In this document: positions 1-5,717 of the stretch, one piece after another
Position numbering within the stretch: position 1 is the first letter of the stretch
How the letters are laid out: the number at the start of each line of letters is the position of its first letter
Assembly (NCBI GenBank): GCA_029881175.1
Contig: JAOUNC010000202.1
Coordinates: 1-5,717, forward strand
Source: Nitrospirota bacterium
GTDB lineage: Bacteria > Nitrospirota > Nitrospiria > Nitrospirales > UBA8639
Length of the DNA stretch: 5,717 nucleotides
Direction of reading: 5' to 3'
Made by a program: the position numbers and the translations under genes
Notes under the pieces: model-generated
The model's database searches: none
What the model was told of the DNA's origin: nothing
Seen by the model: only the letters and a program-made list of their open reading frames with translations

Positions 1-572
1 AGAAATGCCTTGCGGCAGGAATGGATGATTACATTAGTAAACCGATCAAACATGAAGAGCTCGCTCTCATAGTCGTCAAATGGTTGCCTGTTCAAGAAAA
101 GACTCACCCGAAGATTGAGGAAGGGGGGTATGTCTCGCGAAACTCGGAAGATGTCCCCGCAAATGCCGAAACAGATGACCCAGTTGCCTGGATTGGCCAG
201 AGGCAGCTCGTCGAATCTGTCCTTTCGGCGCAATTGGTTGCGGATTGGCAGGCAGCTGGGGGTAAGGAGTTTGTGGCCAAATTGGTCAACCAGTTTGTTC
301 AGGATGCCACGAAGAGTGTGGACAATCTTCAAGTCGCTTTAGACTCTCAAAACGCTAACGATGTCCTAGAAGCGGCCCATGGCTTGAAAGGGATGGCTGC
401 GAATATGGGTCTAAAGCAGTTAGCCATGTTGGCGCATCAATTGGAGACCCATGGGCGTGAACAGAATCTTCTGAAAAGCGCTCCACTATTTGAATCGATG
501 CAAAACGAATTTGTCAGAATTCACAGAGCGTTGCAACAATTGCTCAACCAGGAGCAGCCTCTCTCTCGATAG
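1..572 (+). CDS. Hybrid sensor histidine kinase, C-terminal end (receiver tail plus Hpt domain), 5' partial
   Basis: This is the C-terminal end of a phosphorelay protein; the reading frame is open from the left edge (first full codon at position 3), so the Met at 21 is internal and not a start. The first residues, KCLAAGMDDYISKPIK, are the typical end of a response-regulator receiver domain, with the conserved Lys-Pro that closes the acidic phospho-Asp pocket. A linker of about 50 residues follows. Next comes an all-helical Hpt domain with the motif AHGLKGMAANMG; the His codon at 378-380 (HxxKG) is the predicted phosphate-accepting residue. By family knowledge such proteins pass phosphate from a kinase His to a receiver Asp to the Hpt His, then to a separate regulator. 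The sensor and kinase domains lie outside the window, so the stimulus is unknown. It ends at TAG 570-572 and converges on the minus-strand gene ending at 811. A stand-alone REC-Hpt protein is possible. Confidence 0.9.
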   Translation, partial: KCLAAGMDDYISKPIKHEELALIVVKWLPVQEKTHPKIEEGGYVSRNSEDVPANAETDDPVAWIGQRQLVESVLSAQLVADWQAAGGKEFVAKLVNQFVQDATKSVDNLQVALDSQNANDVLEAAHGLKGMAANMGLKQLAMLAHQLETHGREQNLLKSAPLFESMQNEFVRIHRALQQLLNQEQPLSR

Positions 573-810
573 TTCCCTCTATACCTCTAAAGATTTCTTG
601 GCCAAATCTGCTGAGTGATCCTCTTCAGACTCGTGAAGGGCGAAACGCAAGGGGGGGGAAGCTAGAAGTAAAAAGTGAGATGCAAGGAGTAAAGAAAAGA
701 GACTAAGGAAATCGGGTAAATACGAAAGAGAGGGAAATCTTATCTTGTATCTTTCTTCTTACGTTTTACATCTCACTTTCCTCTTTTTACTTTCCACCTC
801 TCACGAAATT
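573..810. other. Convergent intergenic region
   Basis: This 238-base gap separates two genes whose 3' ends face each other. No open frame with coding character is seen in it. The left half of the plus strand is strongly purine-rich (about 650-740, including a run of eight G near 651-658) and the right half is strongly pyrimidine-rich (about 741-805). The skew comes from heptameric repeat blocks in opposite orientation, annotated separately. Transcripts from either side could fold here, so a role in two-way termination is plausible, but no classic GC stem followed by a T run is present. Confidence 0.6.
668..804. repeat. Inverted pair of degenerate heptameric repeat blocks
   Basis: Read on the minus strand from 804 down to 742, the sequence divides without gaps into nine 7-base units, most beginning GT or GA and matching about GTRARAA; examples are GTGAGAG, GTAAAAA, GTGAGAT and GTAAGAA. 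Read on the plus strand from 668, the same kind of unit recurs (GTAAAAA, GTGAGAT, GCAAGGA, GTAAAGA) and fades by about 709. The two blocks therefore oppose each other around a centre near 730. Their best matching arms are 668-682 and 769-790 (two 8-base perfect matches, with 6 extra bases in the right arm), so an imperfect hairpin is possible. Heptameric tandem repeats of this general kind (STRR) are known from cyanobacterial intergenic DNA; membership of a described family is not claimed. Confidence 0.7.
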
Positions 811-1542
811 TTAGCGTGCGGGAAATTCAATGGTCACGTCGGCATTGTTGCTTTGTGGAATGGTGACTGTCTGGTGGATGGTGCCTAAAGTCCTATGCCA
901 GATGGCGAGGCGGTGGGTGCCGGGTGGAAGGTTGGGGATAGAAAAGGCTCCTTGAGAATCAGTTAAGGCATGAAAGGGGTGATCAAATACCTGGATGTAG
1001 CCCATCATGAAGGGGTGCTTGTTGCAGGAGATGGTCATGAGGCCGGGTTGCTTCATGACCTTCTTGATGCCTTTGGATTGCGGTAATAACACCACATTGA
1101 AAAAGGCCCGGGTTTCCGTGCGAATATGGGTGTTATGCAGAATGGGATCAAAGTTTTTCACTTCCAGTAGCTGTTTGACCGAGCCAATCGCAATAGGCGG
1201 CTGAAACACGCATTTTTCGTTCTGGACGATTAAGGGATCCCCTATGGAGCTGAGGCGAGTCCCAGACAATCCCTCTACGCTCACCACCACCTGGGCCAAT
1301 CCCCCATCATCACTGACGACAACTGGAAAAATTTTGCGGATGTTTCCACAGGTCTCGACGTCTTGGGTAATAACCTGTTTTTCTGGTTGAGGAATCAGGC
1401 CATGATAGAGAATTCTCCCGTTCAGGGTAGTCGTCGGTGAATTTTCCGCCTGCGCGAAATTCAAGGCACCGGCTAAGATCAGCATCATGGTATACGCAGA
1501 GATTCGTACCTGGGACTGGAGATGGTCGTGGAAGTTAGTCAT
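811..1542 (-). CDS. Exported cupredoxin-like / carboxypeptidase-regulatory-like domain protein
   Basis: This is a 243-residue predicted exported protein. The N-terminus has a hydrophobic segment (about residues 16-30) ending AQA before ENSPTT, a plausible signal peptidase I site after residue 32. The mature part has Cys65 and Cys111, a His pair in LHNTH (136 and 139), then CNKHPFMMGYIQVFDHPF, where Cys173, His176 and Met179 or Met180 have the spacing of a type-1 copper site. The last 60 residues (TDSQGAFSIPNLPPGTHRLAIWH) are a carboxypeptidase-regulatory-like beta-sandwich. Proteins with this layout are common next to cytochromes and are usually annotated only by the regulatory-like domain or as methylamine-utilisation-like; copper binding and electron transfer are inferred. 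The ATG at 1542 has no clear ribosome binding site. Internal Met19 or Met20 would remove the only n-region Arg, so the long start is kept. It lies 158 bases downstream of the diheme cytochrome gene, in the same direction. Confidence 0.85.
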   Translation of the reverse strand: MTNFHDHLQSQVRISAYTMMLILAGALNFAQAENSPTTTLNGRILYHGLIPQPEKQVITQDVETCGNIRKIFPVVVSDDGGLAQVVVSVEGLSGTRLSSIGDPLIVQNEKCVFQPPIAIGSVKQLLEVKNFDPILHNTHIRTETRAFFNVVLLPQSKGIKKVMKQPGLMTISCNKHPFMMGYIQVFDHPFHALTDSQGAFSIPNLPPGTHRLAIWHRTLGTIHQTVTIPQSNNADVTIEFPAR

Positions 1543-1700
1543 GACTTTTGTGACTCACAAAGCGGAGTAGGGTGAATATCTGTATCGATATAAGATTCTA
1601 GTCTTTATCGGGTTGTTTTTGTGGGAAGCTAAGGAGTGGCTAATGGTGGTGACCCTGGACGGAGGAAACATTGGCAAGGCTTTTATGTCTTTCCAGCACA
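1543..1700 (-). other. Gap between cytochrome and cupredoxin-like genes
   Basis: This 158-base gap lies between two genes of the same direction. It is AT-rich close to the downstream start, and the minus strand contains TAGAAT near 1595-1600, a possible -10 box, but no convincing -35 box lies at the right distance. No terminator-like hairpin with a T run was found after the cytochrome stop. The cupredoxin-like gene could be read from the upstream transcript or from a weak promoter here; the sequence does not decide. Confidence 0.4.
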
Positions 1701-2516
1701 TTATGGCGATTGTGATAAGGATAATAGGTAATTCACAAGGTGCCAGATGTCTTCCGGGTGGGGGGTGAGAGCTTCACGGAACGACGCCATGGGAGACCCA
1801 TCCAATCCCGTCAGAATGCTTTGGGCAATATCAGATGGCTGATGACCATTCTTAAAAGAAGACGGGTGGCTGAGGTCCGGAGGGAGGACGTTTAATTCCC
1901 GGCGGTCTCGGAGTTCTCCCTGGTCATACAAGCCTCCCGGTTGCATGGCTTGGGGGCCATGGCATTTGGCACAATCTAACAAGTCATACACTTCTCGACC
2001 GCGGTTCACACTCTCTGTTGTGGCAGGGAGTGGGCCGGGTGCTAAAGCAATCGGGGTTCTGTCGGCTTCCTGATACAGGGGTGAAAAATGTTTCACATAC
2101 CTGACAATGTCCCATCTGGCAGCTTCAGATAACCCACGAAAAGACGGCATGTAACCGGGGATGCCTCTGCTGATCGTTTTATAAAGATCGTCATCGGTCG
2201 GGAGTTCTCCCGATGGGGTCGACCGGAATTTGAATTCCCCTCCAGTGAAATCTCGTGGGCGTGGCGCGGAATAGGCACCAAGGTAGAAAGCGTCTGGGCC
2301 ATCGCCTTGCCCTGTGTTTCCATGGCAGAGGAGACAGGCATGTTCATAGAGACGCTTGCCTCGCGCAACAGAATCCGAAACGTCGGTTGGGGATTCAGCT
2401 CCACACAAAGGAGTCAGGCCGAAGGTAAATCCCACCACCATGCCTACCGACAGGGCGAAGGCTGTGAGGCGGCGAGGCCGCTTAAAATGCCACATCGGCG
2501 CCCACAAAAAAGGCAT
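1701..2516 (-). CDS. Diheme cytochrome c, exported
   Basis: This is a periplasmic electron carrier with two class-I cytochrome c domains. In the preferred 271-residue product the first heme site is CLLCH (61-65), with GIPGYMPSF supplying the axial Met (123). The second is CAKCH (182-186), with GLDGSPMASF supplying the axial Met (243). The N-terminus has basic residues (KRPRR) and a hydrophobic stretch (TAFALSVGMVVGFTFGL), so it is exported by Sec and hemes are added in the periplasm; cleavage is probably near LCGA. The start at 2516 is chosen because AAAGGA lies 9 bases ahead of it. An ATG at 2540 gives 8 more residues, but its GGGAGG is only 2 bases away, and one at 2495 has no site. From 2516 the gene overlaps the porin-cytochrome gene by 35 bases, which implies co-transcription and perhaps translational coupling. 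Similar diheme proteins occur in many respiratory chains; the redox partner is unknown, though the upstream porin-cytochrome is the natural candidate. Confidence 0.9.
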   Translation of the reverse strand: MPFLWAPMWHFKRPRRLTAFALSVGMVVGFTFGLTPLCGAESPTDVSDSVARGKRLYEHACLLCHGNTGQGDGPDAFYLGAYSAPRPRDFTGGEFKFRSTPSGELPTDDDLYKTISRGIPGYMPSFRGLSEAARWDIVRYVKHFSPLYQEADRTPIALAPGPLPATTESVNRGREVYDLLDCAKCHGPQAMQPGGLYDQGELRDRRELNVLPPDLSHPSSFKNGHQPSDIAQSILTGLDGSPMASFREALTPHPEDIWHLVNYLLSLSQSP

Positions 2517-3858
2517 TGCGAAAATTCCTTTCAGGAGCATGGCCTCCCTGTGCTTGTCGTAGATTGATGTCGTCGCGGAGAAACACCGCTATATTCGATC
2601 GCAGATAATATTTGGCGATGAGGGCTAAGAGAGTAGTATTGGTTCGTTGAGTACGGAGACCACCTGCATGAAGATGGTCAAAGCGGATCCCAAACAAGAT
2701 CCGATCTGTAGCGAGCACATTGGCCTCTACCGTCAAGCCCGTGGCGGTCGAATCAAATGAATTTTTTAGGGAAGCCGGAAGATCTGTGACCTGGTCTACG
2801 ACAAAGGCCGCATAGACATCCACCAGGTCATATCTCACATTGGCTGCGAATCCGTAACGACTCCAATTCACATCCGCCATGGTCGAGACCTTGGCATTAT
2901 TGCTACCGAAGTACGCAAAGCCGGAAAAATTGGCCGAAAAATAGTTGCTTTGAGCCAAATCGAATCGCGTCATGACATACCAGTCTTTGGGATTGTTGGA
3001 GTCGCCAAAGGGTTCGTTCGCGCCGTTGAGAATGCCCACCTGATACAAAAACCAGTCTCCGAACGGGCGCCCATGAATGTCGAGGCCCATCTCAGCTACG
3101 GCGTGAAAAAGCGATGGGGCCGTTGGCACGATCGCGGTTCCACTCCGGTCAAATAAGCCGGAAAATTTACTGGCAAATGCGGCTGGGGTGAGGCCAATGC
3201 GATTAATCGTGGGAAGCATAAATGACCCATTGTCGACGGAATCGTCTCCCACCAGTTCAAACTGTTGGCGAAGCGTGGCATACGACGAATAGGCGGATGG
3301 ATCAAATTTTCCTATTCGTAGGTGGGCCCAATCATGTTGGCCGATATTATTGAAGGTCACGAAGGCGCGTTCAACCCCGGTTTCACCTTCTTCGAGATTG
3401 GATTCGACTTCGGCAAAAAATCCGACATTGTTCGTAATCGTGCCAGCGGTCAAGAGACTAAATACTTCTGGAAAGCCTAATTCGGTTCGGTCTTCGGGAT
3501 TGCCATCGATGTTGGTCCCTGAAGCATGGCGGGCATAGTCAGTCGTTTGAAGGATATTCCCCCGCATGCGGAAGCCAAGATAATTCGTGACGTCATCCAG
3601 CGTCAGATCACCCAGTCGCGATTTTTTGATGGTGTCGCCGTCTTCGGTGCCCGGCAGTTGGTACCCATTTTCTAAAAACCTTTCGCCCGTTCGATTGAGT
3701 CGAGGGACGCGCGCATGACAGACCGTGCAGTTCACGTCATACTTTCTCGCAAAAGCTGGAATGGCTTGGGCCTCTGGTGTAGAGAACAGGGGACTGAGGA
3801 AGATGACGCCGGCAAGGAGCAGTAAGTGCTTGGCTATAGTGGTACAGAGAGGTTTCAC
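2482..3858 (-). CDS. Fused monoheme cytochrome-porin, Cyc2-like outer-membrane protein
   Basis: This is a predicted outer-membrane protein with one c-type heme at its N-terminus and a long beta-barrel. From the GTG at 3858 it has 458 residues: a signal peptide (KPLCTTIAKH, then LLLLAGVIFLSPLF, then PEAQA; cleavage after about residue 32), followed at once by IPAFARKYDVNCTVCH with heme site CTVCH at 44-48. About 400 residues of alternating polar and aromatic strands follow, with Gly/Asn/Asp-rich turns, ending in GADVAF; a C-terminal Phe is the usual barrel-assembly signal. Heme next to the signal-peptide site and fused to a barrel is the layout of Cyc2, the iron-oxidation cytochrome, at about its usual length. 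The distal heme ligand is not evident. The frame is open to an ATG at 3969, but that start would put 37 residues before the signal peptide and a TTGACA box inside the gene. Neither start has a good ribosome binding site. A broader family of FARK..C..CH barrel proteins of unknown role is the alternative to true Cyc2. Confidence 0.75.
   Translation of the reverse strand: MKPLCTTIAKHLLLLAGVIFLSPLFSTPEAQAIPAFARKYDVNCTVCHARVPRLNRTGERFLENGYQLPGTEDGDTIKKSRLGDLTLDDVTNYLGFRMRGNILQTTDYARHASGTNIDGNPEDRTELGFPEVFSLLTAGTITNNVGFFAEVESNLEEGETGVERAFVTFNNIGQHDWAHLRIGKFDPSAYSSYATLRQQFELVGDDSVDNGSFMLPTINRIGLTPAAFASKFSGLFDRSGTAIVPTAPSLFHAVAEMGLDIHGRPFGDWFLYQVGILNGANEPFGDSNNPKDWYVMTRFDLAQSNYFSANFSGFAYFGSNNAKVSTMADVNWSRYGFAANVRYDLVDVYAAFVVDQVTDLPASLKNSFDSTATGLTVEANVLATDRILFGIRFDHLHAGGLRTQRTNTTLLALIAKYYLRSNIAVFLRDDINLRQAQGGHAPERNFRNAFFVGADVAF
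2526..2531 (-). promoter_or_regulatory. Ribosome binding site of the diheme cytochrome gene
   Basis: AAAGGA on the minus strand lies 9 bases before the ATG at 2516 and inside the 3' end of the porin-cytochrome gene. It favours this start over the ATG at 2540, whose purine-rich GGGAGG stands only 2 bases away. Confidence 0.5.
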
Positions 3859-3910
3859 GGGAATCGTCGGCGAGAAGGGGCGAAACAGATCTGAGGTGAA
3901 GGCACTAGAT

Positions 3911-3941
3911 AAAATATGAGGGAAGGTGGGTTTTATGTCAA
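3911..3941 (-). promoter_or_regulatory. Putative sigma-70 promoter for the redox gene cluster
   Basis: The minus strand has a perfect TTGACA (3941-3936), followed after 17 bases by CATATT (3918-3913) or after 19 bases by TATTTT (3916-3911). Transcription would begin near 3905, leaving a leader of about 45 bases before the GTG at 3858. The -10 box is imperfect. If it is real, the upstream ATG at 3969 cannot be the start used from this transcript. Confidence 0.45.
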
Positions 3942-4195
3942 GAAAAATGCCAAAAATTCTCCTCAACATGTATTGCCGAATGAATAGGATATCTGTGGGA
4001 GGATCGGCATCTTCTAGAATGACGTTACCTCATTTTTGGGATGTAATATCAGGAAAGATGACGAGCCGTGAATTTCGAGAACACCACCATTGACGCAGAC
4101 CCCCAAGATCCGCGATAGATTTCATTCGAGCATCAAAAAACCCTGTTGATTTGCTAAGATACGGGTGCCCGCCCACTGAGCCACTTCTCACCAAC
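3942..4195. other. Intergenic region between redox cluster and IS1380 remnant
   Basis: About 250 bases without a recognisable gene on either strand. It holds the divergent upstream regions of the minus-strand redox cluster and the plus-strand transposase remnant, apart from the putative promoter at 3911-3941. The left end of the insertion sequence should lie somewhere here, but I could not identify a terminal inverted repeat or a target-site duplication. The stretch 4145-4195, just ahead of the transposase start, probably belongs to the element; TAAGAT at 4155-4160 could be a -10 box but has no good partner. Confidence 0.4.
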
Positions 4196-4201
4196 GAGGA
4201 G
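4196..4201 (+). promoter_or_regulatory. Ribosome binding site of the transposase remnant
   Basis: GAGGAG lies 9 bases before ATG 4211. It is a strong site that marks the true start of the original transposase, even though the coding frame after it is broken after 15 codons. Confidence 0.6.
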
Positions 4202-4240
4202 AAACAACTGATGCCTCAGACCGTTCTCCCGTTCAAACTT

Positions 4241-4262
4241 GAAGTTACCGACGGGTAACTTC
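4241..4262 (+). repeat. Perfect 9-base inverted repeat
   Basis: GAAGTTACC and GGTAACTTC pair perfectly around the four-base loop GACG. The right arm contains the TAA (4256-4258) that ends the first transposase fragment, so the palindrome sits exactly where the coding frame breaks. It is not followed by a T run, so a terminator is unlikely. Confidence 0.75.
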
Positions 4263-5041
4263 CCGCCCATGGAGGCCTTTGGCGCTCTTCGGGGATTTTC
4301 TCCAGGCGATGACTGTGCCTCAGCGACTTGATGCGGCCTTACCTGCCCCCGTTAGCCGTGTGGGCTAGCATCTCTTCCAATTTGTCGAGTCTCTCTTGCT
4401 GATGTTTGTACGGTGGGGAGTGAACCCTGGTGGATCTGCGCCAGATTCGTGAGGACGTGGGCTTGCGAACCGCATTGCGCTTCCCTGGCCTCCCCAGTGC
4501 CGAGGCCACAGGCCATTGGCTGCGGCGCATGGGGGAGAAGACGGGCGTTGAAGCGGGACTCGATCACGGATGATACCCTTGATCTTGATGCCACGCAGGT
4601 TGTCGCAGAGAAGCAGGAAGCCCACTGGACCTATAAGGGGGAGTGCAGGGCTACATGCCGATGCCGGGGCCGTTGGTGGACAATGGGCTGGTCATTGGAG
4701 AGGAGTTCCGCGAAGGTCATGAGCCCCCGGCCTCCCGCAATCTTGCATTCAACCAGGCCTGTGCGGCGCAGATGCCCCAAGGCAAACGGAGCAGGCGGCG
4801 CTTGCGGCGATCCAGGCCTCCCAGAGGCAGTTCTATCAGGATAGACTTCTCGCCGAAACCGTGCATTGTATGGCCAAGACCACGCACGCCTTTCGTCTCA
4901 TCGTGTTACGACGACCGGTGCAACAGGACCTGTTTGCCGCTGAAGCCCCCAGCCTACGCTACACACTGATTGCGACGAACCGCGAAGGCCCTCCTGCGGA
5001 GATTGTGTCGTGGTATAACCATGGAGAGTCGCATCAAGGGA

Positions 5042-5393
5042 GTGTTGTATAATTATTTTTTAAAGGGCAAATATGCTCACAGACTCGTTGGATGTCTGAG
5101 GCCTAGGGGCTGTTCAAAAGGGTTCGTCAAGTCCTATCCTGAGCTATGCCGAAGGAAAGGCCGCCAATTGCTTGGCGTATCCCGAAGGTGGCCACCTATT
5201 GTCTGGCTCATCCTGAAAGGTGAAACCATTGTTAGCGCGCAGAGCGTATTTCCAGCACGTGAGTACGGAAAACAGGCGACCTGCCTGCGCCGAGCCTACT
5301 TCGCCGAAGTAGCTTCGGCTACGAAGGCCGGGAGCCGCTCCGGCCGCTTGCGCGCCAAAGCTGGCTCCAGCGGTGAGCGCGAAGGCAGGGAAG
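5042..5393. mobile_element. Insertion of dispersed-repeat DNA inside the transposase remnant
   Basis: About 350 bases separate the RIK codons (5030-5038) from the FFRIG segment (from 5394), where an intact transposase would need only some 15-20 codons. The insert starts AT-rich (5045-5080), then has GGGGCTGTTCAAAAG at 5106-5120 and CCTGAGCTATGCCGAAGG at 5138-5155. The latter resembles short CCTGAGC...CGAAGG intergenic repeats that recur in many bacterial genomes. A GC-rich palindromic part follows, with a hairpin at 5299-5326. Frames on both strands are open but have no recognisable domain. It is best read as a non-coding repeat or MITE-like element; the exact ends are uncertain because the flanking transposase codons were also eroded. 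Confidence 0.5.
5299..5326. repeat. Hairpin within the inserted repeat DNA
   Basis: GCCGAAG (5303-5309) and CTTCGGC (5313-5319) pair perfectly around TAG. The stem is extended by CTTC (5299-5302) with GAAG (5323-5326) across a three-base bulge. An alternative fold, GTAGC-TTCG-GCTAC at 5309-5322, has a stable TTCG tetraloop. This layered palindrome is typical of dispersed extragenic palindromic repeats. Confidence 0.65.
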
Positions 5394-5573
5394 GCCGCTG
5401 GCGTCTTCTTTCGCATTGGCGTATTAGCCTACAACCTGTTTGCGCTGTTTAATCTATTGGCTTTTCCCCAGGCCTGGCGTCGGTACCAAGTACGCACCGT
5501 ACGCTGGCGTCTGTAGCGGATGGCAGGCAAAGTAGTTCGGCATTCCGGTCCGGTAATGCTCAAAGTGCTGTAA

Positions 5574-5717
5574 TGGTAGTGGGGCCTGAGTGAAGATATT
5601 TGGACGCGTTGTGTGAAAGCCGTTCAGACGTAAGCCGAGGCAGAAGTGAGCATAGAGGAGATAGAAGCTTGAAGGGAGTCGTCTGCCCACATAATGCCGG
5701 TCGAGCCCATGATGGGA
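5574..5717. other. Right-hand end, no gene seen
   Basis: The last 144 bases probably hold the eroded C-terminal codons and right end of the IS1380 element. After the stop at 5571-5573 the three plus-strand frames are broken by frequent stops and no further family motif is legible. No terminal inverted repeat matching the left flank was found by eye. Confidence 0.4.

Larger units (their letters stand above)
4211..5573 (+). pseudogene. IS1380-family transposase, decayed and interrupted
   Basis: Pieces of one IS1380-type transposase appear in the right order but in all three frames. They are: MPQTVLPFKLEVTDG then TAA (4211-4258); MEAFGALRGF (from 4269); FVESLLLMFVRW (from 4381); LRQIREDVGLRTALRFPGLP onward to GVEAGLDHG then TGA (4433-4573); ITDDTLDLDATQVVAEKQ (about 4563-4640); GYMPMPGPLVDNGLVIGEE onward (4643-4790); QAALAAIQ onward to TVHCMAKTTHAFRLIV and WYNHGES (4789-5052); and GVFFRIGVLAYNLFALFN through RWRL, stop, MAGKVVRHSG (5394-5573). 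In the family the DLDAT motif carries a catalytic Asp. Roughly 40 codons are missing after QMPQGKR, where a second catalytic Asp is expected, and the SEN part of the GECSENRIKE motif is lost. A 350-base insertion separates RIK from FFRIG. The enzyme cannot be active. The family call rests on recalled consensus motifs and is strong in the middle, weaker in the first 200 bases. Confidence 0.88.

Noticed and set aside
665..800. A classic intrinsic terminator between the convergent genes
   Set aside because: The arms match imperfectly, are AT-rich, and lack a compact GC stem followed by a T run; termination remains only a possibility.
668..804. A CRISPR array, suggested by regular short repeats
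   Set aside because: Units are only 7 bases, contiguous, degenerate and without unique spacers.
1590..1605. A promoter for the cupredoxin-like gene at TAGAAT on the minus strand
   Set aside because: No acceptable -35 hexamer lies 16-18 bases upstream, so it is mentioned in the gap entry but not called.
2093..2404. Minus-strand open frame of 103 codons inside the diheme cytochrome gene
   Set aside because: The overlapping frame contains both heme motifs, axial Met residues and a signal peptide; this alternative has none.
4339..4625. Three overlapping minus-strand open frames
   Set aside because: All are opposite the best-preserved transposase segment (LRQIREDVGLRT...), so they are shadows.
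4413..4969. Overlapping open frames at 4413-4844 and 4643-4969 that could be called hypothetical genes
   Set aside because: Each carries only a piece of the transposase (DLDATQ in one, GYMPMPG in the other) before running into out-of-frame sequence; they are fragments of one pseudogene.
5144..5416. Minus-strand open frame of 90 codons in the inserted repeat
   Set aside because: It lies wholly in hairpin-rich repeat DNA, has no recognisable domain, and its Ala/Gly-rich composition follows from the GC-rich palindromes.
5454..5690. Minus-strand open frame of 78 codons near the right end
   Set aside because: It is antisense to the legible end of the transposase (GVLAYNLF through MAGKVVRHSG) and shows no signal of its own.

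Overview
The window looks like chromosomal DNA from a Gram-negative, respiratory bacterium. The grounds are a probable outer-membrane beta-barrel ending in Phe, exported c-type cytochromes, and a hybrid sensor-kinase tail. The gene set and the intergenic repeats are reminiscent of Nitrospirota (Nitrospira-like) genomes. That placement is inference from style only; no marker gene is present.

Layout. (1) Positions 1-572, plus strand: the 3' end of a hybrid histidine kinase, with the last part of a receiver domain followed by a histidine phosphotransfer (Hpt) domain; its 5' part lies outside the window. (2) Positions 573-810: the gap between two convergent genes. It carries a degenerate heptameric repeat (about GTRARAA) arranged as two blocks in opposite orientation. 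(3) Positions 811-3858, minus strand: three exported redox proteins in the same direction. Transcription order is a monoheme cytochrome fused to an outer-membrane porin-like barrel (Cyc2-like architecture), a diheme cytochrome c whose start overlaps the porin gene, and, after a 158-base gap, a secreted protein with a cupredoxin-like His/Cys/His/Met site and a carboxypeptidase-regulatory-like fold. A good -35 box (TTGACA) lies ahead of the first gene. (4) Positions 3859-4210: promoter and leader, then featureless DNA. (5) Positions 4211-5573, plus strand: a heavily decayed IS1380-family transposase that keeps its ribosome binding site but is broken by frameshifts, stops and deletions. About 350 bases of hairpin-rich repeat DNA are inserted near its 3' end. 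(6) Positions 5574-5717: no gene seen.

Working together. The three minus-strand genes suggest an electron-transfer module across the outer membrane and periplasm. The porin-cytochrome would accept or deliver electrons at the cell surface, the diheme cytochrome would carry them through the periplasm, and the cupredoxin-like protein could be a further carrier or a copper-binding accessory. The electron donor or acceptor cannot be read from the sequence. The kinase tail points the other way and is not obviously part of this module. The right-hand quarter of the window is a graveyard of mobile DNA with no intact gene.
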